Assembly (NCBI GenBank): GCA_902495455.1
Contig: CABUXJ010000027.1
Location: 1 to 32,755 of the forward strand
From: an uncultured Prevotella sp.
GTDB taxonomy: Bacteria > Bacteroidota > Bacteroidia > Bacteroidales > Bacteroidaceae
Length of the DNA: 32,755 bases
Reading direction: 5' to 3'
Both the position numbers and the translations under genes were made by a program. The notes under the pieces are model-generated. The model did no database searches. It had not been told where the DNA came from and was given only the letters and a program-made list of their open reading frames with translations. Of this stretch, positions 1 to 7,576 are shown in pieces (the first letter of the stretch is position 1; each line of letters starts with the position of its first letter).

Positions 1-29
1 GGGAGAGTAGGTGGCCGCCTTTTTTCAGA

Positions 30-77
30 TGGAGTTTCCGGAGAGTCAGCGATGACACTCCGGAAACTCTTTTTTTT
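30..77 (+). terminator. Rho-independent terminator of a gene left of the window
   Basis: A perfect 12-bp stem (GAGTTTCCGGAG at 32-43 with its complement at 58-69) around a 14-nt loop is followed by eight T residues at 70-77. The orientation fits a plus-strand gene ending just outside the left edge. Confidence 0.85.
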
Positions 78-94
78 GTGTGGCCCACCGCGCA

Positions 95-134
95 GGCCCA
101 CCCCGGCCCTCCCCAAGGGGAGGGTGCCTGCGGG
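95..134 (+). repeat. GC-rich repeat, family ii, copy 1
   Basis: The block contains the palindrome CCCTCCCCAAGGGGAGGG preceded by CCCACCCCGG and followed by TGCCTGCG. The same block recurs at 15801, 25436 (plus) and at 15978, 25750, 25969 (minus). It lies just after the terminator at 30-77. Function unknown. Confidence 0.85.
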
Positions 135-162
135 AGAACGCGGGAAGGCCAGGGTAAGAAGG

Positions 163-250
163 TGGGAAGCGATGGGAGGGATGGGAAGCGATGGGAGGGA
201 TGGGAAGAGGATGAGAGGGATGGGGATGATGGGAGGGATGGGATGAATGA
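163..250. repeat. Purine-rich tandem repeat, about 19-bp period
   Basis: Units beginning TGGGAAGCGATGGGAGGGA start at 163, 182 and 201 (period 19). They decay into GGGAGGGATGG-type sequence up to about 250. One strand is almost entirely purine. Together with the terminator and GC block this fills the 321 bases before the first gene; I see no gene there and no clear promoter for the kinase. Confidence 0.75.
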
Positions 251-321
251 GAGCCGAATTTATTTGGATAGGTGGGCAATATAGAGGAATGATTGGCGTT
301 TAATAGTTATCGAGTTACGCT

Positions 322-1479
322 ATGCAGTGGACAGATAGAATACGACAAGTCAAGATAGTTTTGGTGGTTGCAGCAATAGTGATAGCAGTGACTTCACTGT
401 TGGTGTCTCATGCCCTTGTGCGCGATCTCTCAGATGAGGAACGGACGAAGATGGAGGTGTGGGCTCAGGCGCTACACGCTTTGAACAATGCTGATGAGAA
501 TACGGACTTGACTTTGGTGCTCGATGTGATACAGGGTAATAATACGATACCAGTGATTGTGCTTGATCCGGGCGGCAATGTGATGGATTACCGAAATATA
601 AAGATCAAAGCGCCAACATTGGCAGACTCGGTTGCCTATGTGGCTGCTCTCGGACGGCAGATGTACCAGTCGGGGAAGTATATCCGTATAGATATTGGTG
701 CCGGGAAAAGTGACTATCAACTGGTATGTTATGATGAGTCTACGATGTTGAAGAGATTGTCGTCATATCCGTATGTTCAGTTGGGCGTCGTGTTGATTTT
801 TGTAGTTGTCGCCATTTTCGCGTTGCTGTCGTCCAAACGTGCTGAGCAGAACAAGGTGTGGGTAGGTCTGTCGAAGGAGACGGCCCATCAGCTCGGGACA
901 CCGATATCCAGTCTCATGGCGTGGGTGGAAATATTGAAAGAAACTTATCCGGATGACGCTTTGATTCCGGAGATGGATAAGGACGTCAAACGTTTGGAGC
1001 GCATTGCCGAGCGCTTCTCCAAGATTGGTTCGCTGCCGGAGGCTACGGAGACGAGCATGAACGAAGTGCTGGAGCACGTCATCGACTATATGGACCGCCG
1101 CACGTCGTCTCAGGTCGAAATTCTGCGGCAGTTCCCGGAACATGACGTGCGTGTCCGTATGAACGCATCGCTCTTCGAGTGGGTTGTGGAGAACCTTTGC
1201 AAAAATGCTGTGGACGCTATGGAGGGACATGGCCGCATCGTTCTCTCGCTCTCGGAGGACAACGGGCGGGTCATCGTCGACGTCTCCGACACGGGCAAGG
1301 GTATACGCCGCAAGGACATAAAGAACGTCTTCAAACCCGGTTTTACGACGAAGAAGCGCGGTTGGGGGCTCGGATTGTCACTCGCCAAGCGCATTGTGGA
1401 GGAATATCACAACGGCAGGATATATGTCAAATCATCGGAAGTGGGTCGCGGCACAACATTCCGGATTGAACTGCGGTGA
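322..1479 (+). CDS. Membrane sensor histidine kinase (orphan)
   Basis: A 385-residue inner-membrane kinase. Transmembrane segments lie at about 11-32 and 152-170, enclosing a periplasmic sensor region of about 120 residues with no recognisable fold. There is little room for a HAMP domain before the dimerisation helix. The H-box reads ETAHQLGTP, with the phospho-accepting His at 189. The N-box (ENLCKNAVDAM, 290-300), G1 (DTGKGI, 323-328) and G2 (GWGLGLSLAKRIV, 347-359) form a complete HATPase_c domain, so it should be active. No response regulator is adjacent: the next gene is a sigma factor beyond a strong terminator. The signal and partner are unknown. Confidence 0.9.
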   Translation: MQWTDRIRQVKIVLVVAAIVIAVTSLLVSHALVRDLSDEERTKMEVWAQALHALNNADENTDLTLVLDVIQGNNTIPVIVLDPGGNVMDYRNIKIKAPTLADSVAYVAALGRQMYQSGKYIRIDIGAGKSDYQLVCYDESTMLKRLSSYPYVQLGVVLIFVVVAIFALLSSKRAEQNKVWVGLSKETAHQLGTPISSLMAWVEILKETYPDDALIPEMDKDVKRLERIAERFSKIGSLPEATETSMNEVLEHVIDYMDRRTSSQVEILRQFPEHDVRVRMNASLFEWVVENLCKNAVDAMEGHGRIVLSLSEDNGRVIVDVSDTGKGIRRKDIKNVFKPGFTTKKRGWGLGLSLAKRIVEEYHNGRIYVKSSEVGRGTTFRIELR

Positions 1480-1519
1480 AGCCGCTGATGTTATTATGAC
1501 GGTGATACGAAAAGAAGCT

Positions 1520-1576
1520 AAACGGCCGTATCCAAATGAGTAGGGACATACTTCATTTGGATACGGCCGTTTTTTG
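1520..1576 (+). terminator. Strong intrinsic terminator after the kinase gene
   Basis: A 20-bp perfect stem (1520-1539 with 1553-1572) encloses a 13-nt loop and runs into a T-rich tract. The A-rich left side means it could also work in reverse. It separates the kinase from the sigma factor gene. Confidence 0.9.
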
Positions 1577-1708
1577 TTTCTGATAGTGCAATGAAGCCTT
1601 TTCTGATACAACAAAAAATAAATGTTAATCTTAGTTTGCAATCGAGCCGCTGGTGTGTCCTTGTTATGTAAGCAGTGAGAAGAATGAAATCGGAAACAAT
1701 CGAACGGA

Positions 1709-2227
1709 ATGACCGAAATGAGCGAAAACGAGTTTGAGCAGCTGGCCGTCGCGTTGCGTCCCCGCATCATGCAGAGCCTGACCCGAATGAGGTTGGCTGC
1801 TGCCGACGCCGAGGATGTGGTCCAGGAGGCGATGGTGCGCCTGTGGCAGATGCGCGGCGACCTGCGAGAAGTCCGCTCGCCCGAGGGTCTGGCCATCACA
1901 ATAGCCCGCCGTCTCGCGCTCAACCTGTTGCGCCGCAAACCGATGGAATCGGTCGACGCGCGGCCGACAGCGATGGCCGTCATGGTCAGCCCGGCGTCAG
2001 ATCCGTCGGCCCGGCTCGAAGAACGGGACAACGAGGAGTGGCTTGAGGCGCGGTTGAAGCAACTGCCGACAACGTGGCACACCATACTGTATATGCGTCA
2101 GGTCGAGCGTCGCAGTTCAAAGGAAATCGCCTCGCTCTTAGGTATCAAGGAAACCTCCGTCCGCACGCTGCTCGCAAAGGCACGCCGGACGCTGCTGGAG
2201 GCCATCAGAAAACGAGAAACCGTATGA
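1709..2227 (+). CDS. ECF-type RNA polymerase sigma factor
   Basis: A 172-residue sigma-70 family protein with only the two ECF domains. Region 2 (about 14-78) includes the DAEDVVQEAMVRLW core-binding stretch. Region 4 (about 108-160) carries the helix-turn-helix KEIASLLGIKETSVRTLLAKAR. The length is normal for ECF factors. Its stop is overlapped by a possible downstream ATG, and the next gene begins about 30 bases later with its own ribosome-binding site, so the two are almost certainly co-transcribed. The regulon cannot be read from the sequence. A near-match to the -7 box lies at about 1632 but is not convincing. Confidence 0.9.
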   Translation: MTEMSENEFEQLAVALRPRIMQSLTRMRLAAADAEDVVQEAMVRLWQMRGDLREVRSPEGLAITIARRLALNLLRRKPMESVDARPTAMAVMVSPASDPSARLEERDNEEWLEARLKQLPTTWHTILYMRQVERRSSKEIASLLGIKETSVRTLLAKARRTLLEAIRKRETV

Positions 2228-2256
2228 CAAACGACATAAAGAATGGAGGAAAGAAT

Positions 2257-3072
2257 ATGAAAAAGAAGTATTCAGAGAAAGAAATCCGCCGGCTTTTGGA
2301 ACGTTTCATGTCCGGTGAGACAACCATAGAAGAGGAAGACCGCCTCGGAGACTACTTCCGGACGGCTCACGGCATACCCGCCGAATGGCAGGAATATAAG
2401 CTGATGTTCGGCTATTTCGACAGCGGAATGGATGCCACGACCGTTGCCAAAAACGCCTGGGATGAAACCGTCGTTTCTGAAACCAACGTCGATGAATCTA
2501 CAGAGCGCGAATCCATCGCTGCCGAAGTTTCATCGTCCGGTCCGAAGCTGCTTGGCATGCACCGGTATGCGGCCGTTGCCGCGGCTATCCTGCTTCTCGT
2601 CGGTATAGCCGTCGTCATGACATACGACAACGGAACGCGACAGACTTCCCGCCGTGATGTCAATCGTCCGGCTCTTGTTGCAGAACAGAAGAACGAACAA
2701 AAGGTCGTACTGAAGACGGAAAGGGCCGCGGAGCATAACGAAAACCAGAAAGTGGAACAAGATATGGAGCAGAAAACGCCACAGTCCGGTTCGCAAACTG
2801 TTCCTCGGGCGGAAGACGTACTGCACGACAGTCCCAGACAGGACTCATCCGGTCATGTCTCCCGTCCCGCGCCCATGAAGAAAACCGCGGTGACGGTGAA
2901 GGAACAGGACAGTAAGGAAGAGTGTGAAAATATTGAGCGCGAGATCATCAATCAGTATGTTATCGCCGAGTATAACGCCCGCCGCGAGGAGGGACAGTGC
3001 TGCATACTCGTGGAAAACGTCGACGGCTATTATGAACTGGAGAATTGCGCATCCGACGTAATATTAATGTAG
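2257..3072 (+). CDS. Single-pass membrane protein, probable anti-sigma partner
   Basis: A 271-residue protein. A soluble N-terminal part (1-100) opens with a charged helix (KEIRRLLERFMSGETTIEEEDRL), followed by one transmembrane segment at about 103-122 and a long polar, Gln/Glu/Lys-rich tail. This layout, directly after an ECF sigma gene, is that expected of an anti-sigma factor. However, there is no FecR domain and no zinc-finger anti-sigma motif, so the role is inferred from context. The start at 2257 is chosen because GGAGGA at 2245-2250 sits six bases before it; an in-frame ATG at 2224 overlaps the sigma stop codon and is the alternative. Confidence 0.65.
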   Translation: MKKKYSEKEIRRLLERFMSGETTIEEEDRLGDYFRTAHGIPAEWQEYKLMFGYFDSGMDATTVAKNAWDETVVSETNVDESTERESIAAEVSSSGPKLLGMHRYAAVAAAILLLVGIAVVMTYDNGTRQTSRRDVNRPALVAEQKNEQKVVLKTERAAEHNENQKVEQDMEQKTPQSGSQTVPRAEDVLHDSPRQDSSGHVSRPAPMKKTAVTVKEQDSKEECENIEREIINQYVIAEYNARREEGQCCILVENVDGYYELENCASDVILM

Positions 3073-3097
3073 AAACCATTTTTTAACATCCAAATCA

Positions 3098-3913
3098 ATG
3101 AACATTATGAAAAGAATACGCCTTATGGCCATCGTCATGGCCGCCGTAGCCGCACTGCCGGCTTATTCACAGCAGAACATCAGACGGCTTTTTGATAGCA
3201 TGGACAAGATGTCGTCCGTCCTTGTTTCGGAAGAGCACGCCAAGGGTGATTTTGTCAACGGACACCCCGCCTGGCAGACGGACGTCTACTATCTCAAAGT
3301 GGCCAAGGACGCCACGCCATCTGCCGAGGATTGGATAGCCCGTTTCCGCGGCGTGTTCGCCAAAGACCGCCGGTTTGCCACCCGCGAGATCTCCCGTGCC
3401 GGAGATGTCGTCATGAGCAACGCCAAGCCCGTGAAGGTCGGTTCCGGAGATCTTGAGGTTCTGATAGGAGGTGTTGTCAAGAACAGCAGCTATACCGTCA
3501 TGATATTTCCTGTCGACGGCGATACCACCGGTATCCGTCGCAGCGTATATGCCGTAGAGTGGCTGACGATCGGTGACGAATGGACGGAATTTAAGCTCGT
3601 CTTTGACGAAGGTGTCTCTCCGCAGAAAGCTAAAAGTAATGGAGGCAAGGACATCAGGAAGATAGATGATTGGATGTCCACATTCCGCATGCAGTGTAAC
3701 ACTTTGCGTGGTGTAATCAACAATATAAATAAAGGTGACTATGTGGTTACTCCATCCTTGATTTATACTACTTGTCTGGAATGTCCGTTGACGGATTTTA
3801 ACGAGCGTAAGATGTATGCGGAAGAACTCAAAAAAAACGTAGATCTTTTGAAATCGTCGTTAGACAAGTCCGTCCTTCTCAATGCCGTGAGGATTCTCGA
3901 AAAGGGCGAATGA
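3098..3913 (+). CDS. Secreted protein of unknown function
   Basis: A 271-residue protein with a clear signal peptide (KRIRLMAIVMAAVAALPAYS, cleavage near residue 25) and no other membrane segment. I recognise no catalytic motif. The start could be 3098 or the Met at 3107. It lies 25 bases after the putative anti-sigma gene on the same strand, so it probably belongs to the sigma operon and may be one of its outputs or a sensor-side partner. It is AT-richer toward its 3' end than the preceding genes. Confidence 0.75.
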   Translation: MNIMKRIRLMAIVMAAVAALPAYSQQNIRRLFDSMDKMSSVLVSEEHAKGDFVNGHPAWQTDVYYLKVAKDATPSAEDWIARFRGVFAKDRRFATREISRAGDVVMSNAKPVKVGSGDLEVLIGGVVKNSSYTVMIFPVDGDTTGIRRSVYAVEWLTIGDEWTEFKLVFDEGVSPQKAKSNGGKDIRKIDDWMSTFRMQCNTLRGVINNINKGDYVVTPSLIYTTCLECPLTDFNERKMYAEELKKNVDLLKSSLDKSVLLNAVRILEKGE

Positions 3914-4113
3914 ACCGCGGCGGAAGTCCGTGGGCTTTTCTGACGACTTGATTTTTAACAATTTAGAAAATATCAGACAAAGAGCTTCTGAAACTTGAAT
4001 AATTCAGAAATAATTTCCCTGTGGCCGGAAATTTTCGAATTTTGAGCGATTTTATTAAACTGTTGATTTACAATAGGTTGACTAAAATATAGAGAATGTG
4101 GGAATTTCCCGGT

Positions 4114-4226
4114 CGAGCCGTAAGGGCCTCCCGGCCTTGCAATAGCGGCCCCGTTGCATTGCGACGGGGCCGCCGTTGTCTCCCAACGGGCGCCCCGTTG
4201 TGACCCCGGGAGGCCCTTACGGCTCG
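4114..4226. repeat. GC-rich palindromic element, family iii, copy 1
   Basis: A 21-bp perfect inverted repeat (4114-4134 with 4206-4226, core GCCGTAAGGGCCTCCCGG) encloses a second hairpin, GCGGCCCCGTTGC at 4145-4157 pairing with 4161-4173 with one mismatch. Surrounding DNA is AT-rich, so the block stands out. Relatives are at 12086 and 25999. No open frame in it is credible. Confidence 0.85.
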
Positions 4227-4445
4227 GACTTCGCTTTGCGAACTGAATCTCATGACGTTTTTTTGCCGGAATATCGGCGGTGTTACCCTCAATAATTTAA
4301 ATTCACATGTGTTAAATACCATGATATTTACGCGACAAAAGGCGGTTCCGTGGCAGTGGAGGTGATGGCAGGAAGGCCTCCGTTGGTCGTGTTGTTAAAC
4401 ACTTGTTAACATACAAAGTTTTTGGAGCCGCATGCTTTTCCGATT

Positions 4446-4532
4446 GTAGGGACATAGTCTTGTCTTTGTCCGCAAACAACAGATTGAGATTAAACATTTT
4501 GTTTGCGGACAAAGACAAGACTATGTCCCTAC
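4446..4532. mobile_element. MITE-like hairpin element, family i, copy A
   Basis: An 87-bp element with perfect 32-bp inverted repeats (4446-4477 and 4501-4532) starting GTAGGGACATAGTCTTGT, and a 23-nt loop. It carries no transposase and shows no obvious target-site duplication. The arm differs from copies B-D at a few positions (AGTCTTGTC instead of ATTCTTGTA), symmetrically in both arms. It lies in an 808-base gene-free stretch (3914-4721) together with the element at 4114. Confidence 0.85.
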
Positions 4533-4680
4533 AATTTCATGGCTCTGCAACATCCGCATCCTCTTATTATTTATGTATTGGGGTGGGAAGTATGGAGGCG
4601 TTATATGCAGCGGATCGCAATCCGCCGCTTCCTATTTACATCGCCTTTATGTCTTTGCTTTGAAAAAAAACGGCGGCATA

Positions 4681-4712
4681 TTGGCTTATATCAAAAATAA
4701 TTCGTAACTTTG
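4681..4712 (+). promoter_or_regulatory. Bacteroidota promoter for the DUF177-rpmF-fabH operon
   Basis: TTGG at 4681 and TAACTTTG at 4705-4712 are separated by 20 bases, matching the Bacteroidota -33/-7 pattern. Only nine bases separate the -7 box from the ATG at 4722, so the leader should be very short. Confidence 0.8.
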
Positions 4713-4721
4713 CACCCCGAA

Positions 4722-5255
4722 ATGTGTAGTTTAGAGCCATTTAAGATAGATTTGAAAGGACTGGAGGACGGTCTTACGAGGCTCGACCTCAGTCTTGACG
4801 ACACTTTCTTTGCGGCCTTGGAGGCCGAGGAAGTGAGGCGGGGACACGCTGACGTGGAGCTGATGATACAGCGGACGGCAGAGCGCTACTTCGAATTGCA
4901 CTTTCACATCACCGGCGAAGTGACGGTCCAGTGCGACCGTTGTCTCGACGACATGCCTCAGGCAGTCGATGCCGAGCACAAACTGGTGGTCAAGTTCGGC
5001 GAGGAATATTCCGAAGAGGATGACCTCGTGGTCGTGCCCGAGGACGACGGCGTCTTGGACACGTCATGGTTCATATATGAAATCATCGTTCTCAACATAC
5101 CTATCAAGCACGTGCATGCACCTGGAAAATGTAACCGTGCGATGATACAGATGCTCGAAGAGCATTCAGCTGCCCGAAGCAGTGATGGGGTGGTGAAACA
5201 TGACATAGACCCGCGATGGAGCGGGCTGCTAAAGATTAAGGATTTAAAAGAATAA
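4722..5255 (+). CDS. DUF177 (YceD-family) protein
   Basis: A 177-residue cytoplasmic protein of the DUF177 family, whose genes usually lie directly before rpmF, as here. Plant and bacterial relatives are linked to 23S rRNA accumulation, so a ribosome-assembly role is likely. The conserved C-x2-C (QCDRCLDD, Cys71 and Cys74) and the acidic stretch after it are visible. The ATG at 4722 is preferred to an in-frame TTG at 4710, because the TTG lies inside the -7 promoter box. rpmF follows 15 bases downstream. Confidence 0.88.
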   Translation: MCSLEPFKIDLKGLEDGLTRLDLSLDDTFFAALEAEEVRRGHADVELMIQRTAERYFELHFHITGEVTVQCDRCLDDMPQAVDAEHKLVVKFGEEYSEEDDLVVVPEDDGVLDTSWFIYEIIVLNIPIKHVHAPGKCNRAMIQMLEEHSAARSSDGVVKHDIDPRWSGLLKIKDLKE

Positions 5256-5270
5256 AAACAAAAAAGAATT

Positions 5271-5459
5271 ATGGCACATCCTAAAAGAAGACAGTCAAAG
5301 ACTCGTACACTCAAAAGAAGAACCCATGACAAGGCCGTAGCACCTACGCTGGCAGTATGCCCCAACTGTGGCGCCTACTATGTTTATCATACAGTATGCC
5401 CCACCTGCGGTTACTACAGAGGCAAGGTCGCTATCGTTAAGGACGAAGTAGCAGAATAA
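5271..5459 (+). CDS. rpmF: 50S ribosomal protein L32
   Basis: A 62-residue ribosomal protein. The N-terminus MAHPKRRQSKTRT is typical of L32. Four cysteines in two C-x2-C pairs (30/33 and 43/46) form an intact zinc ribbon, so this is the zinc-binding form. It sits between the DUF177 gene and fabH; two bases separate its stop from fabH. The usual plsX between rpmF and fabH in many bacteria is absent here. Confidence 0.97.
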   Translation: MAHPKRRQSKTRTLKRRTHDKAVAPTLAVCPNCGAYYVYHTVCPTCGYYRGKVAIVKDEVAE

Positions 5460-5461
5460 TA

Positions 5462-6481
5462 ATGGAGAAAATCAACGCGATAATCACCGGTGTAGGCGGT
5501 TACGTTCCCGACTACGTTCTCAACAACGAAGAACTGTCGAGAATGGTGGACACCAACGACGAGTGGATTATGACGCGTGTCGGCATCAAGGAGCGCCGCA
5601 TCCTCACCGAGGAGGGTCTCGGCACGTCCTACATGGCGCGCAAGGCTGCCAAGCAGTTGCTCCGCAAGACGGGTGTTGACCCGGACACCATTGATGCTCT
5701 CATCGTGACCACGTCGACGGCAGACTATAAGTTCCCGTCAACAGCGTCCATCGTCCTCGGCAAACTCGGTCTGAAGAACGCTCATGCGTTTGACATGTGG
5801 GCCGCCTGCTGCGGATTCATCTATACGCTGGACACCGCTGCCGCAATGATACAGAGCGGACGTTACAAGAAGATAATAGTCATCGGAGCGGACAAGATGT
5901 CGTCCGTTGTCGACTATAAGGACCGTAGCACCTGCGCGCTCTTCGGTGACGGCGCGGGAGCCGTGCTCGTGGAAGGCACGACGGAAGATGTCGGCCTCAT
6001 GGACTCCTACTTCCGTACGGATGGTCAGGGTCTGCCTTTCCTCCACCTCAAGGCCGGAGGCTCGGTATGTCCGCCGTCCCACTTTACGGTCGACCACCGT
6101 CTCCACTATCTCTATCAGGAGGGCCGTACGGTGTTCCGTTATGCCGTGAAGAGCATGAGCGACGACTGCGCGCTCATTGCCGAACGCAACAATCTCGACA
6201 AAGACAACATCGCATACGTCGTGCCTCATCAGGCAAACATGCGCATCATCGAGGCCGTGGCCAAGCGACTGGAACTCCCGATGGACCATGTGATGGTCAA
6301 CATCGAGCACTACGGAAACACCAGTGCCGCCACTATCCCGCTGGCCCTTTGGGACAACGAGAGCAAGCTGAAGAAAGGCGACAATCTCATATTCACCGCT
6401 TTCGGTGCCGGATTCGTTCACGGCGCGTCATACTATAAGTGGGCATACGACGGTTCGGCTGCAGCGGCTCCGGTGAAATAA
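5462..6481 (+). CDS. fabH: 3-oxoacyl-ACP synthase III
   Basis: A 339-residue condensing enzyme that starts fatty acid synthesis by joining acetyl-CoA (or a branched acyl-CoA) to malonyl-ACP. The catalytic triad is visible: Cys116 in AACCGF, His256 in PHQAN and Asn286 in EHYGNTSAA. The residue after the catalytic cysteine is a second Cys where Ala or Ser is common. The C-terminal GAGFVHGASYYKW is typical. It is the last gene of the DUF177-rpmF-fabH operon, with an intrinsic terminator 33 bases downstream. Branched-chain primer use would be usual in this phylum but is not provable here. Confidence 0.96.
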   Translation: MEKINAIITGVGGYVPDYVLNNEELSRMVDTNDEWIMTRVGIKERRILTEEGLGTSYMARKAAKQLLRKTGVDPDTIDALIVTTSTADYKFPSTASIVLGKLGLKNAHAFDMWAACCGFIYTLDTAAAMIQSGRYKKIIVIGADKMSSVVDYKDRSTCALFGDGAGAVLVEGTTEDVGLMDSYFRTDGQGLPFLHLKAGGSVCPPSHFTVDHRLHYLYQEGRTVFRYAVKSMSDDCALIAERNNLDKDNIAYVVPHQANMRIIEAVAKRLELPMDHVMVNIEHYGNTSAATIPLALWDNESKLKKGDNLIFTAFGAGFVHGASYYKWAYDGSAAAAPVK

Positions 6482-6513
6482 AGGTCAGACAAAATCAAAA
6501 GTCCATATACAAA

Positions 6514-6550
6514 GAAACGCATCCTAACTCAGATTAAGGTGCGTTTTTTT
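6514..6550 (+). terminator. Intrinsic terminator after fabH
   Basis: AAACGCATCCT at 6515-6525 pairs with AGGTGCGTTT around an 11-nt loop with a one-base bulge, followed by seven T residues. Confidence 0.8.
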
Positions 6551-6606
6551 GTCTCGGAGAGAGAAAGGATATCCTTCTCCCTCCTCAAAGAAAAAACAAT
6601 CTCAAC

Positions 6607-7488
6607 ATGCACAAGGCAGGATTTGTAAACATAGTAGGCAATCCCAATGTGGGCAAGTCGACGCTGATGAACCAGCTCGTGGGAGAGCGCATCTCTATCG
6701 CCACATTCAAGGCGCAGACCACGCGCCACCGCATCATGGGCATTGTCAACACGCCCGACATGCAGATAGTATTCTCGGACACTCCCGGTGTACTTAAACC
6801 CAACTATAAGCTGCAGGAGTCGATGCTCGCTTTCTCCGAGTCGGCCCTGCAGGACGCCGATGTGTTGCTCTACGTGACCGACGTGGTGGAAAATCCGGAG
6901 AAGAACCGCGACTTCCTCGACAAGGTCGGACGTATGAAAGTCCCCGTGCTGCTGCTCATCAACAAGATTGACCAGACGGACCAGAAGACTCTCGGCGACA
7001 TCGTCAGCCGGTGGCACGACCTGTTGCCCGCCGCCGAGATACTCCCTATATCGGCGCTCAACAAGTTCGGCGTCGACCTCCTGCTACGCCGCATCAAGGA
7101 ACTGCTGCCCGACAGCCCGCCGTTCTTCGACAAGGACCAGCTGACGGACAAGCCGGCACGCTTCTTTGTCAGCGAAATCATACGCGAGAAGATACTCCTC
7201 TACTACGACAAGGAGATACCCTATTCCGTCGAAGTGAGCGTCGAGCGGTTCAAAGAGGACGACAAGCATATCCACATCAATGCCGTCATCTACGTCGAGC
7301 GCGACTCTCAGAAGGGCATCATCATCGGCCATCAGGGCGTGGCGCTCAAACGGGTGAGCACCGAAAGCCGCAAGGCGCTGGAGCGCTTCTTCGGCAAGAG
7401 CATCTATCTCGAAGTCTTCGTGAAGGTCGACAAGGACTGGCGCAGCTCACAGAAAGAGCTGGACAGTTTCGGATATAATCCGGAATGA
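6607..7488 (+). CDS. era: GTPase Era
   Basis: A 293-residue GTPase that binds 16S rRNA and aids 30S maturation. G1 is GNPNVGKST (11-19), G3 is DTPG (58-61), G4 is NKID (119-122) and G5 contains SA at 149-150. The C-terminal KH domain carries the GHQG loop (241-244) preceded by III. Length is normal. The upstream terminator means it has its own promoter, but no TAnnTTTG box is visible. der follows 88 bases later across a tandem repeat. Confidence 0.97.
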   Translation: MHKAGFVNIVGNPNVGKSTLMNQLVGERISIATFKAQTTRHRIMGIVNTPDMQIVFSDTPGVLKPNYKLQESMLAFSESALQDADVLLYVTDVVENPEKNRDFLDKVGRMKVPVLLLINKIDQTDQKTLGDIVSRWHDLLPAAEILPISALNKFGVDLLLRRIKELLPDSPPFFDKDQLTDKPARFFVSEIIREKILLYYDKEIPYSVEVSVERFKEDDKHIHINAVIYVERDSQKGIIIGHQGVALKRVSTESRKALERFFGKSIYLEVFVKVDKDWRSSQKELDSFGYNPE

Positions 7489-7501
7489 TACGGATGCTGC
7501 C

Positions 7502-7552
7502 AAGGCGGCTGGATGTATAAGGCGGCTGGATGTATAAGGCGGCTGCCGGTAT
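7502..7552 (+). repeat. 17-bp tandem repeat, three units, between era and der
   Basis: Two perfect units of AAGGCGGCTGGATGTAT (7502-7518, 7519-7535) and a third with changes at its 3' half (7536-7552). It fills most of the era-der gap. Confidence 0.9.
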
Positions 7553-7576
7553 ATTCTTTATAACAACAATCATGAT

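Noticed and set aside
163..250. Small proteins of about 60-77 residues predicted in the left-edge repeat
   Set aside because: Low-complexity Gly/Met/Arg or His/Pro/Ser translations of a tandem repeat on either strand, with no supporting signals.
1540..1550. GTAGGGACATA in the loop of the kinase terminator, identical to the family i terminus
   Set aside because: Only 11 bases match and no opposite arm exists; could be a remnant but chance cannot be excluded.
2074..2256. Upstream extension of the putative anti-sigma gene into the sigma gene
   Set aside because: It is an out-of-frame reading of the sigma factor; a good GGAGGA site points to 2257.
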